The notes under the pieces are model-generated. The model saw only the letters and a list, made by a program, of their open reading frames with translations. It had not been told where the DNA came from and did not search any database. Below, piece by piece: positions 46,601 to 58,600 of a stretch of 64,000 nt of DNA (positions within the stretch are counted from its first letter, which is position 1; each line of letters begins with the position of its first letter). The DNA is from Hyposmocoma kahamanoa (Eukaryota; Arthropoda; Insecta; Lepidoptera; Cosmopterigidae), in contig NW_020654422.1 of assembly GCF_003589595.1 (NCBI RefSeq), positions 16,086,368 through 16,150,367 of the forward strand. Reading direction: 5' to 3'. Made by a program: the position numbers and the translations under genes.

Positions 46601-49600
46601 CGGGTTGAAAAATTTTTCTGCGTGTTCGATCTTTATATTCACACTCATGATAACAATATAAATCATCATAACAAAAATATTTGAATTGTTTTGCAGGCCC
46701 TGGCGTAGGTGTGGCTGGTGCAGATCTGCTGCCGCGCGTGTTGGACAAGATCTTCGCGGCGCTGGTCTACGAAGGTGCGCCAGCGCACGACCGCCGCGCG
46801 CGCCAGGTTAAGAACGTGCGACGCCACGCTGCGGGGCTGCTCGTCAAGCTCGGCTCCAAGGTGGCTTATTTGAAAAATAATAATTACCTCCAATCCTGAC
46901 AGTACAGGATCAAACCTCACTTCGTCATTTCTCCGCGCTTTGACATGTCAAGGCCCAACACAAATTGGATCCCAGGAGATCTGTGCTTAGTAGTGGACTG
47001 TAATAGTGGTAAATCAATAGTGTGTAATTGACGGCACAGTACCCGCTGCTGCTGCTGCCCGTGTTCGGGCGCTTGCACGAGCTGATCCGCACTGCGCTGG
47101 CGCGACCCGACCTCAGTGCCGTCGAATCCGTCACGCTGCAGGAAGCGCTGCTGCTCGTCTCCAACCACTTCTGCTGCTTCGAGCGACAGAGTCAGCTCGT
47201 CGCACAGGTACGTGATATCACGCAAATTCAGAACAGAAAATTTTAAACTTTACAAACTTTCTTGCTTGGTGCAGCCTCGAAAATCCCGAAAAAAGAGACT
47301 TGAGTCTTACGGGGCTTTAAAGACTTATAGGCTAGGCATTTAGGCAGTTAAAACATGATATTTTAATCAAATGCATTATTAACTCAAATTATAAAACCAA
47401 ACATTAATTATGAAACGACGTTTTCATTTTTATAGTGAACACGCAAAAACAAAACGCGTTTGATTTATTGACCGAGTTTATTACTACCGTTTTCTTCAAT
47501 TTCCTCAGAATGTACGAGGCTCCAATTTACAGTGTTGCCGTATCAATCTAAATATCAATAAACAAAATAAAAAATTACTGATGGTTTAATAGATTTGTTA
47601 ATGTAATGCTCGTCAGAAAGTCAAATAATGGTTATTTGACTTAGCTCTCAAAAGTCGCGATATTCCCGAGAATTTCGGAAACTTAGATTCCCGGGATCTA
47701 AGTTGATACTAAATTGATAAATTGATACTAAAAAATTGTGTTCGACATAATAATATGTAAATAAAGCATATATTATTATTTTGTTTGTCGACCTTTGTAC
47801 GGCTTACGAGAGCACATTATGATTTGTGAGGGATACACATGGCGAGTATCGTCCTTTATTGCATTACTGTCTACGCCATAGTTTCCCAAAGTGGTTCTTA
47901 CCGCTCCCCAGTGTGCTTGGAAGAGTCCTAGGGGGACGGTAGGGGCCTCGGAAGCATTTGGGGAACGTTGATGCTGTCCAGGGGGTGCTACCGCATTAAA
48001 AAAAAACATTTAATTATCTATATAAACTACACTACATAATTAATATAATTTGTTTTCCTTGCAATTTTTTGTGTTAAGTTAATTTAAAAAAATACGTGTT
48101 TTTTTTTGTGGTGATGGGCGATGAAATTTATTGCCTAAGTGGACGGAGAGCCAAAAAGTTTGGGAACCTATGGTCGCCTCTGTCGCTGAATATCATATTC
48201 GCAAAATATCATGTTCGCAAAACATGATATTCGCAAGACATCACATTTTCGCAAGATGCCACATTCTCAAGATATTACATTCTCAAAACACCATATTCGC
48301 TGAACACCACATTCGCAAAATGTTATATGTGCGATTTTCAACACTGTACTGTTAGGAACAAAGTACAAAATTACAATTTATAAATTACTCATTTTTAAAT
48401 AGAAAAATAATAGTGGAAAACAAAAATATTAGGAGTATAGTCAAAGATTGCGTAAATATAACACTAAGTATTCAAGTGTATCTGAACCAGTTAAGTGTAT
48501 TACAGAATCCGGATCACTGAAGAATTTTAATTTTATTATCTGTTTAAGAACAATTTTAACTTTTAAATTGTCTCTGCCAGGTTCAGTAACCATTTAGTAC
48601 AATCAACGTAGCTATTGATGACTGGAAGTGGACATTCAATGGATGATACAATAGAGGTCCGCCATTTTCAACGGGTGATTTCCCCAGTCCCTAGGTGATC
48701 CTTTGCAAAATGTCATGTGTCTTACGTGAATACACGGATATACTGAAACAAATGGTTGCCCAGGTACTAGGGGACTGCAGCGACCGCTGGGCAGCGCTGA
48801 GCCCCCACGTGTCGACGGCGGCCGGCCTGGCACGGCTGGTGGGGCTGGACGCGGCACCGACGCCGCCCGACACGGAAGCACCCGACGACGACGCCGGCCG
48901 CGCCCGAAGGACGTTGCTCCACGCCCTGACGCTGCTTCTGGGTGTTGTTAAACGCACGCAGGTGCCCGCCGACCCTGACAAGTGAGTTTTCCCTCTTGCA
49001 CATGAGTACTTACAATATCCTATTTGATTAAATATCATGTTTTTAATACTTTGATATTCGTATATTTTTTAATGACAACATTCCACTATTTTGTTACTAT
49101 TAGCGGGATGTCGCAAAACAAAAAAATAATAGACTCCTCTTAAGAATTTCAATTACTACTTTTGATTCTCGGACTATCTTTCACATAGACGCTTGAGATT
49201 GAAGTCGAAGTCTCCATGCAGTCGAAACCGACTGAAGTTGATTAAGACTTCACGCATTAACTGCAAACATACAGTCAATCTGTTAGCAGCCTAACTCGTC
49301 ATATTCATCTTAATAATAATAATAACGCCGCACACACTCGGCACAGCCCCGCACTAGGGAAACCCTGTGTCGCAGCAAACTCACGGGAGAAATAATTGTC
49401 GGCCATACGAATATTTCTCCCGAATCGAATCTGGGACCTGAGAGTGACAGTCGCGGCATGGTAACCGTTCGGCCACGGAGGCAGCTAGCTTGTGAAGAGA
49501 AAATAAATGAGTATTGAACGTCAGGGCGTCCCGCGGCGGGTTCAGCGCGGGCGTGACCCCGTCGGGCAACCCGATCTGGCGCAACCCGTGCGGCGGGCAC

Positions 49601-52600
49601 GTGCTGCCGCTGTTCCCCGCCGCGCTGGCGCTGGCGCGCGCGCTGCACGACCTGCACGCGCCCGAGAACGCCTCCCTGCGACACCCCCTGCACGCGCGCG
49701 CGCTGCTGCCGCCGGCCGCCGAGCGCCGCAACCTGCTGGGCCTGCGGGACGCCGACGCCGCGCCCACCACGTCGCAGGACAGGATGCAGAACTTCCTGCA
49801 CACGCTACATGACAATGTGAGCTCTGGACGCGTTGCACGCGTTGCAAGATATACTGTGTGCTTTTTTTGATGGGACGGTATGGGGAAATCCGTAACTATA
49901 GGAGATTGGGCATAGTAAATTTATTGGTCAAGCGTGAGTTGTCCATACAAGTGAATAAAATTGATTAATTTTTTTTAGTGCTGAACGACTCGGTGTCATG
50001 TAAGGATCATTTAATTGTATTAGAAGAAAAAATCGGAACAGCAGAAGTTGGTCAAGTTTAATAAGAGCCTTTGCACACGGCACATTTAATAAGCGCCACC
50101 GACGCGCATTTACGGCGCGGTAAATGCGCATCAGCTGCGCTTATACGCGCCGCAGACGCGCTGTAGTGAATCGATTCAAACGCGCGCAAACATCATGTTG
50201 CAAGCAAGAAGCTCATATACTCCACTGGAGTTTACACTTAGAATTTCATGTAGTTGCTTCATTTACAAAAACTAACTAAAAACTAATATTAAAACTACTT
50301 ATCAAAATGCGCGATACATACGCGCGACTACCGCGCGCTGTAAACGCGCGTCGTTGGCGCTTATAAAATATGACGTGTGCATAGACTATTAAATGTTTTA
50401 ATACAAAATGAATAAATAGAATTTACTAATTTTTTTTTTACCATCTGGTAACGTCTAAAAGTAATATGTATAACCCGACGGACAATTTCTTTTTTTTATC
50501 GTAGCCTCACATCTTGTCACAACAATTCTTCTGAATGTCCGTAACAACTATTTTACTTTTGACTTTATCTACATTACAGGTGTGCCATTTAGTGGGCGCT
50601 GCTGCAACTACACTAGGACGCGAGTTGTACGCGGCCGCAGGTCTAGCCAGGTTCCTGGCGGGATCACTTCTCCATGGACTGGAGCACCTGCCCGACCATT
50701 GGCTGCGGCCCGTGGTCCGCGCGGCGCTCAAACCGCTGCTGCTGCATTGCCCGCCCGCGCACTACCACACAGTTGCTTTGCCCATCGCGCAGCATATGCA
50801 CGCGTTCAGTTAGTATCGTTAGTAGTAGTAGTAGTAGTAAGTAGTAGAAAAAGCAATACAATAAATTCGCTCACCTACTGTCTAAAATAGCTTAACAAAT
50901 TCGGCTTTCTCATAATTTAAGGGACGGCGATACATTTGAAATTACGCTACTAGGCAGTACAACTAGTAACAGAATGATACTCAACAGTCTACAGCCTCCA
51001 TTAATTGACATACTATACATATTTAGTAGCAGTAGAACGCCTTATGAAAGAGCTCGTTCAGGGAAGTACTGCCACCTTATATATTTCTACCGCCAAGCAG
51101 TAGTGTGGCAATTACTGCGTTCCGGTTTTGAAGGGTAAGGGTGGTGGTGAAATTACAGTCACATGGGACTTGTCAAGTTATATCTCAAGGTGACCGTCGC
51201 AGTGGCCGTCAGATCTCTGCGATTTAAAGTTAGTTCTGCAACTGTTATGGACAGGCAAGTCGCTTACCTCCAGGCGCCCGACTTGTTCGTCCCATCACTT
51301 CTCATCATAAAAAAAGTACTGTCTGTAAAAAAACATGTTTCAAAGAGAAAGTATATGCAGCATTTTTACGAGAGTTTAATTACATGTAAGAAAAATGGCG
51401 TAATCAACGGTATACGAAGAAGAAACAGCTATCATGGGACGTGCCCTCTTGCACTTCTCAATCCAGAGTGATTTTGTTGCGGCGGTTATGAATAAATAAA
51501 TAAAGGTTATAAAGCTATAGCATTGAAATTTTGTTTAATACGTGTAAAACGACAATACACATACAATTTAATTTAAATTGAAAATAATTTATACTTATTG
51601 TATGTCATAAATTAAATTATACTTAACATTTTCCAGTGTTAATACATCTATCGCAGCGGTGGGACTACATCACGTCACTATACGAATCCGGCAAACTGGA
51701 AGAAGAGGGTGGAAGTGAGTCGCAGGAGGTTCTAGAAGACATACTTGTCAGAAACCTTAGTAGGGAATATTTAGATGTGCTCAAGGTACGACTCCGTTAC
51801 AAAATAAATAGAATCTGTACTGTGATAAAATTAGAGTTAATGAATGAATGAAATATTCTTTACTTCACATAAAAATTACAGTTAAAATACAATACAGTAA
51901 CTTAAGTATAACAGGAGGTCTTATAGCTATAAGCTTGTATATGTAGCAATTTCTTTCAGGCAACCTTAGGATGAAAATTTGGGAAATGCAAAAGGGATGC
52001 CAAAGAATATCATTATAAGTACACAACAACAATTATAATAAACTCGTAAACCTACATATACGTACATATATATGTATATACATACAAATAGAGTAAATGG
52101 TTTTATTTAACTTCTGACACACTTTCGCGCTCGTCAAAGAGGTGATAACAATCTTTACTGTAATATTTTAATCCAATAATGCGCGCTTGTTAACGCCCAC
52201 TACAGCATCGTATAGACTACTGGTTTATTTTTAAAATACTAACCTCGCAGGACTATATTATTAACATCATAAACAACAAGTTGTGCCATGACTTTTTACC
52301 TGAAACAAACTTTTAAGTTTTTGTTGCACTGTCTGACACGTTTTACATCTGTATTTGATAGAATAAGTTCAAACGTACAAGCGTCCTCCACGACGAATCC
52401 CACCCCCGTCGACTCCCACACCGTTATTACCGTTTAGAGCGATCTATTTAAATCTATTTATTATTGTATGAAAGTAAAATCGGATGAATTATTAAAGGTC
52501 ATGATACGGAAAATGGAGTTTCAACTAATTATTATAAATCGTAATTAATACATGAAATTTGTTTTTTTTTATAGATAACTTTAGTAGAAGGGGGACTGAC

Positions 52601-55600
52601 AGTAGAAACTCCGGTGGGAGACATGGAAGAAGACCCTCCGGCAACGGCAACCGTACAGCGTGCGCCTGAGCAGGTGTCCGAGCTCGGGGCCTTAATTCTG
52701 GCACACCCGATTGCCGGGCCGGCGGCGTTGCATCTCGTTAGTGCATTCTGCTATTCAGTTAATATAATATACTATTTTAGAACCATTGTAATTTATTAGT
52801 CCGGCAGTTTGATTTAAATAAACAATATCTGTGGCATTGATGCTTGTTGATGACAAATGGAATGCTGTGATCTCTGAAAAGGCCGTGAAGATTTCTAATT
52901 AACGTCTATTTTATATACTATAAATAGACAATCTATAAATTTTGGAAAAAAAAATCAGTAAAGATTCTTAGCTAGGCATAAAACTATTTTATTCTCAATA
53001 ATTTGATTTAAATAAACAATATCTGTGGCATTGATGCTTGTTGATGACAAATGGAATGCTGTGATCTCTGAAAAGGCCGTGAAGATTTCTAATTAATGTC
53101 TATTTATTATACTATAAATAGCCTTAATTTATAAATTTTGAAAAAAAAAAATCAATAAAGATTCTTAGCTAGACAAAAGCTTTACAAATAAGAGGCTGCA
53201 ATAGGTCGACTGCTCTATAAAGCCATGTTAAAGCAACGTGCGCACACGACCTTCCAACGAGAGGGTATGTGCCACAGTTTACCACACTTGCGCGAAATAA
53301 AACATTGGTTCTACCTAAGTATTAGACGCCCCCAGTGGCTAATTAATCCGAATAATAATGTGTTAGACAATCAATCCTCTTTATGCGGATTTCCTGTACC
53401 GTAAGAAGTAAGAACGGAATTCACTTCGGGGCACCCAGAACATCCAGACCATAAGAAAGTTAGAAAATTTCGTTTACCAAATACTATGATCTGTTTGGTA
53501 AATTAAATTTTCTAACTTTTAACCGGGAGTCGAACCGACTCATCCATCGCCCACAGTGCAAGCCGTTGAGCTACCGACTTCAGCGCAAACCACACCGATA
53601 ACGAAGCTAAGCTAAGAAAATACGTTGTAAGTAGTGACAATGGGCACGTGCGGGGGTGAAGGGTGACTTATTTTAAGTAGCTAGGCGAGATCGTTGTGTT
53701 AGTTTAGTTTTTTTTTATAATACCAAGTGACGGGACAAACAACCCGTGGGCCTGGTGCCTGGACCACTGAGTGCTTTAAATCACAAGGACCGGAGGGGCA
53801 GTGCCACTGCAGCCGTAACCTTTAAAAAAGCGACCTCCAAAGTACGTGGAATTACATCTATTTGCCAAGTTTTATTGGAGTCGGTTACCGGAAAGTGCGT
53901 AAAACCGGATTCATCTCCTAGTTCGCCACTATACGGAACTTGACACAGGAGATAATAAAAATCGGTTTTCACTACTCAAAAGTATATTGAGAGAGAAAAA
54001 AGCCTTGAATTGGAGAATAGCAAAATCAACCATTCAAATAATTACTCCTTATAATAAAATTTAGGCGCCATTTATAAAAATGAATCTTCATGCGTGAACA
54101 GCCATCCTTAGAGGTGGATGATTTTCTTCAAAATGGGACCACTATGGAGGTATCCTCTTTCTAACAAAAAAAGAATCGTGAAAATCGGTTCACAAATACC
54201 GGAGTTATCGCGTAACATACGAGGGGTGATCCAAAAGTAATGATAATCAATAATAAACACAATGAATATAATAAAAAAAATAAATTTATTTCTCAACATA
54301 GTCTCCTAGCAAGTCTATACATTTAGTCCATTTCTTTTCAAAACCTAAAATTCCCTTAGAAAAAAAATCTTTATCTTGACTCTCAAAAAAGTCCTCAACC
54401 GCGGCCATCACGTCGCTATCATCGTCAAATTTCTTGCCTCGGAGGTGTTCCTTGAGTCGTGGAAAGAGATAGAAGTCACTGGGGGCTAGATCTGGTGAAT
54501 AGGGGGGGTGTTCCACAAGTTCAAAGCCCGCTTCCTGAATGGCAGCCATGGCGATTGCAGCTTTGTGAACCGGTGCGTTGTCTTGATGGAACAGCACGCC
54601 AGCCCGCAGTTTGCCTCGCCTTTTCTCCTTAATAGCCTCCCGCAATCTTCTTATTTGTTCTGCATAGTAGGAGCCTGTAATAGTGGCCCCCTTTTCCAAG
54701 TAGTCCACCATGATTATTCCTTCAGCGTCAAGTCAGCGAAAGGCATTTCTTGTTAATAAATGTTATTATGACTTACCTAAATTTTTTGACGACACGTATG
54801 ATGACAAATAACAATAATAATACAAATAAAAATACTTCGACATCTCTTATTAATAATTATTGAAACTAATAAATAAATAAATAACGCACACACTCAACAT
54901 AGCCCCGCACTAGGGAAATCCTGTGTCGCGGGTGCCATGGACACACACATAGACAACCACAAATTACACCCAAACTCACGAGAGAAATAAATGGAAGCCA
55001 TACAAACATTTCTCCCGGCCCGGGAATCGAACCTGGGACTTCTGCGTGGCAGTCCGGCATGGTAACCGTTCGGCCACGGAGGCAGTCTAATGTATTGTAT
55101 AAAGTATGTTTTCCATTACTAATTCAGAATAATGCAATGTAATAATGTGATATAATAATTTAATGTTATGATATTCTATTGTAATGTAATAATTTAATAT
55201 AATTAAATAGTGTGATTTATGAATTTAGCCCTCAGATGTTGCTGTGCCCTTGCAGGGCGTCACATATATACCATCAATTAATGTTCCATCTTAAATTTGT
55301 AATGTGATATGCAATAAACAATTGAAATTGAAAAGATATCTCAAAAAAATATTTTGTCAATTAGCCGTGTTTTTAGTTAGTGGCCGGCAGATAAGTTGAC
55401 AAGTTTCATGTGCCTGTAATTTCACCAGCACCCTTACCCTTCTAAACCTTACACTTTTTACTAGCTTTTTAACCGGGAGTCAAACTCCGGACTCGTCCAT
55501 CAACTGCCACGCAGAGGTCCCGGGTTCGATTCCCGTGCTAGGAGAAACGTGCGGGGCTGTGAGTGTACGTGCAAACCGTGAGCTACCGACTTGGGCAATG

Positions 55601-58600
55601 CAACAAAAGACGCGTGGCGTCCGCAGATCCTGCGCGCGCTGACGTGGAACGACTCGACGGTGTCGCTGCGCGCGTGCCTCGTGGCGCTGCCGGCGCTGCG
55701 CTCGGCGCTGGAGGCGGGGCGCGTGGGCGCGGCCGAGGCCAGCGGCGCCTTGGCCGCCGTGCTGCAGGCGCTGAGGACGCACGGCCAGCACGAGGCCAAC
55801 CAGGCCGCGCTGCTCGCCTTGGCCGTGCAGGTACCGTTTCTCACTCGTGTGTCAAGGCGGAGTATAATGACATTTGCAGGGTTGCCAGTTTTCATAAAAT
55901 TTTTAACAGTCACGTAGCTGTTATCGACAGTTTTATCGATGGATTGCGAATGTTACATCGTTGTTCTCATTTTGACAGTTGGCCTAGTAGTATCGAAATC
56001 AATTTTATAGGTGAATTTTATGATCTAAATGTGAAACTTTAAAATATGTCTCCTCTTTGTACTTTTCACAGACAGTTCTAAATACAATGCAGGTAATACG
56101 ACATACTCGTGAATAAAACCACCAAATGTTAATTAATTACTTTTTTCGAACTCCAAATTTCCAGTTTTACTGCATTGTAGGGTAATAAAAGCATCTACAA
56201 TATTCGCATTAGTTAAAACAAGCTATTGCTTGTACCTTATTAAAAAGTGTTTAGTTTGGTGTAAGGTTAGGTATCTACTGCATTTTTTAGAATTACTTCA
56301 AAATTTAACTTAAGCTTCCTAGGAGAGTAGTTTTATCTTACGATACAAAATTCGGAATTTTAAAAAACATCTGGTTTTTGGTTTGGTTTTAACCACTGTG
56401 TCACTCCTTGTATCTATTTATGTATACATTTATCTTCTCATTTGGAACACCCTATTCCGATCATTGTTTAATCTCTCATTACTATATTTAAATCTTTTTA
56501 ATTTTGAAAAACTCCTTTATGTGAATGATAGAAGTGTCTGGACATCGTAGTTTACTAATACTTAATGTGGTCCCAGACATACGAGGCGCTGAGGCCTCGG
56601 TTCCCGGGCATCGTGTCCGTGCTGCGCGCCATCCCGGACGTGGACGCCCACGACCTGCATCGCCTCGACGAGAAGCTCTCCGCCACCCCTGCCAAGCCAT
56701 CCAAGATCGACAAAAGTAAAAGAGATCTCTTTAAGAAGATCACCTCGAGGGTAAGTAGCACCAATAACTCGAGGACTGCTGATCTCCATGCTACAGATCG
56801 TAGCTCTGCAAAAGGTCAAAATTCCGTTATCTAGATGACACTGATCAATACCCTGGAAGTAGTTTATATTATGTAATCGGTCGTGGATATCAATTCATTC
56901 CTCTTTATTATAAAATAAAAAAGTAACTTTTTTCCTTGGAATATTCGAATATTGATCAAGAGCTAAAATTATTTTGTGAATTTTGGGAAATAAAAAAACG
57001 CACACACTCAACATAGCTCCGCGCTAGGGAAACTCTTTGTCGCGGACGCCATGGACACACAAAGACAATCACGAATTACACCCAATTCAGGAAAGGATAA
57101 ATGTAGGCCACACAAATATTTCTGCCAGCACGGGAATCGAACCTTTACCTCTGCATGGCATTCATGAGAGTTAACAACTTGTGTCTCAGGGTGACGGGCG
57201 CAGTGGCAGTGCCCCTCAGATCTTTGCGATTTAAAGCTCTGAGTGACACTGCAACTGTTATGGACAGGCGTGTAGCTTACCATCAGGTGCACGACTTGTT
57301 CGTCCTTTCACTTGATATTATAAAAAAAAAAATAATATAGCCGGCGCTGTCCATAAAAATCTGTGCAATAAACGCCATTTTGATTTGTTTGTTATCACTA
57401 CAAATTAGAGTAGCTTTGATAAATTGCAGCTAGTCAGTGTAAAACAAATTAGTTACAAAAATAGCTATTTGGTACTCGTCGCGACACCTGGTGTACCGAT
57501 GGGTATTAAACATCCGACCACGTTACCTTGTATCGCGATTAGCCGTCCTCTGGAGTTATTGGTCCATGGTAGCAACTAAACGCCTTCTCTGTTAGACGTC
57601 AGCTTTCTTCTTGAATTATATTTACATTAATGCGTAACTATACGGCCTTATTCAAAGTGGCGGCGGGCGCGGATGCGTGTAAATCAAATGCATAGTAGAC
57701 GCTCGTTGCGTTCACAGTGGTCGCGCGCGCTGGCGCCTGCCACGAGGCGGGCGCGGAAGCGGTTGCGCGGGTAGATCTATTGGCTCGGTCCGCCCGTACC
57801 TTTCGCAGACCTGTACGCCCGCACCTGCCGCCGCGCCCGCGCCTGCACTCTGAATGAGCCCAAGGGGTCACTTATACTATTTATTTCTAGTGCCACAAAG
57901 GCTATAACTACGTATAATTCTATGATTCAATACGATTTGATCTTAATTAATTAGCAGTGATCGGAATGGAGGGAGTTAATTTAGCTAAACTAAAGAATAA
58001 TGTGAATATTCCCTTCTACAATTCCCGGGACTTCTCGGAACTGATTATATTTGAATATGCGTATTATTTATTGAAATTTGAGTGCAATGACAACAAATTA
58101 TTATTTCCTATTTTAAATATTTGCTACAAATTATTGTCTCAAAAAAATAGTATTGTAGATGTGTTTCTATAGGTACTTATTTAAAAACAAACATGAGACA
58201 ACCTGTATTTGGACTGTTTAGAAAATAAAATAAGAAATTTTATACCCATGAATCACGAAATGGGATGTCCGTACTAAGAAAACGTTCATACTTTACGTAG
58301 ATTAACTGCCTCAATTCCCATCACAATTAGATAAATTAAACTTTTCTTAGGATTTAAGAGCGGTTACACACGGCGGCTTTTTGCAGCGAAGCAGTAGCGA
58401 TGCAGTCGCTACATTGTCTACCTTTACGCGCGTGACTTTAAGAAGCGATGCAAACGCGATACAAACGCGATGAACCTTTTAAATAAATGAACTAATTTAT
58501 TTATTTCATGTATTTATTAATTTCACTTTTAAATATACAATTAACAAAACAAAATATTGTGCATAAACATATACGGATTTTCCGTACATAACCTATTCAA

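Noticed and set aside
46542..46615. Functional tRNA gene
   Set aside because: The B box is perfect but the T-arm and acceptor pairing are imperfect and there is a SINE-like tail.
48190..48330. CRISPR-like array
   Set aside because: Eukaryotic context, units contiguous without unique spacers, and heavily degenerate; a minisatellite.
49310..49847. Long Ala/Arg-rich frames on the minus strand
   Set aside because: Antisense shadows of the GC-rich exportin-5 exon 49525-49816 fused to a SINE.
55563..56042. 159-codon plus-strand frame over an exportin-5 exon
   Set aside because: Off-frame reading; the exportin-5 frame of 55627-55830 with proper GT-AG borders explains the region.
57638..57871. 77-codon GC-rich frame
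   Set aside because: Part of a GC-rich repeat also seen at 1785-1845; not a gene.
57957..58172. 71-codon AT-rich frame in the last exportin-5 intron
   Set aside because: No motif, no splice evidence, and low-complexity Asn/Lys/Leu composition typical of AT-rich noise.
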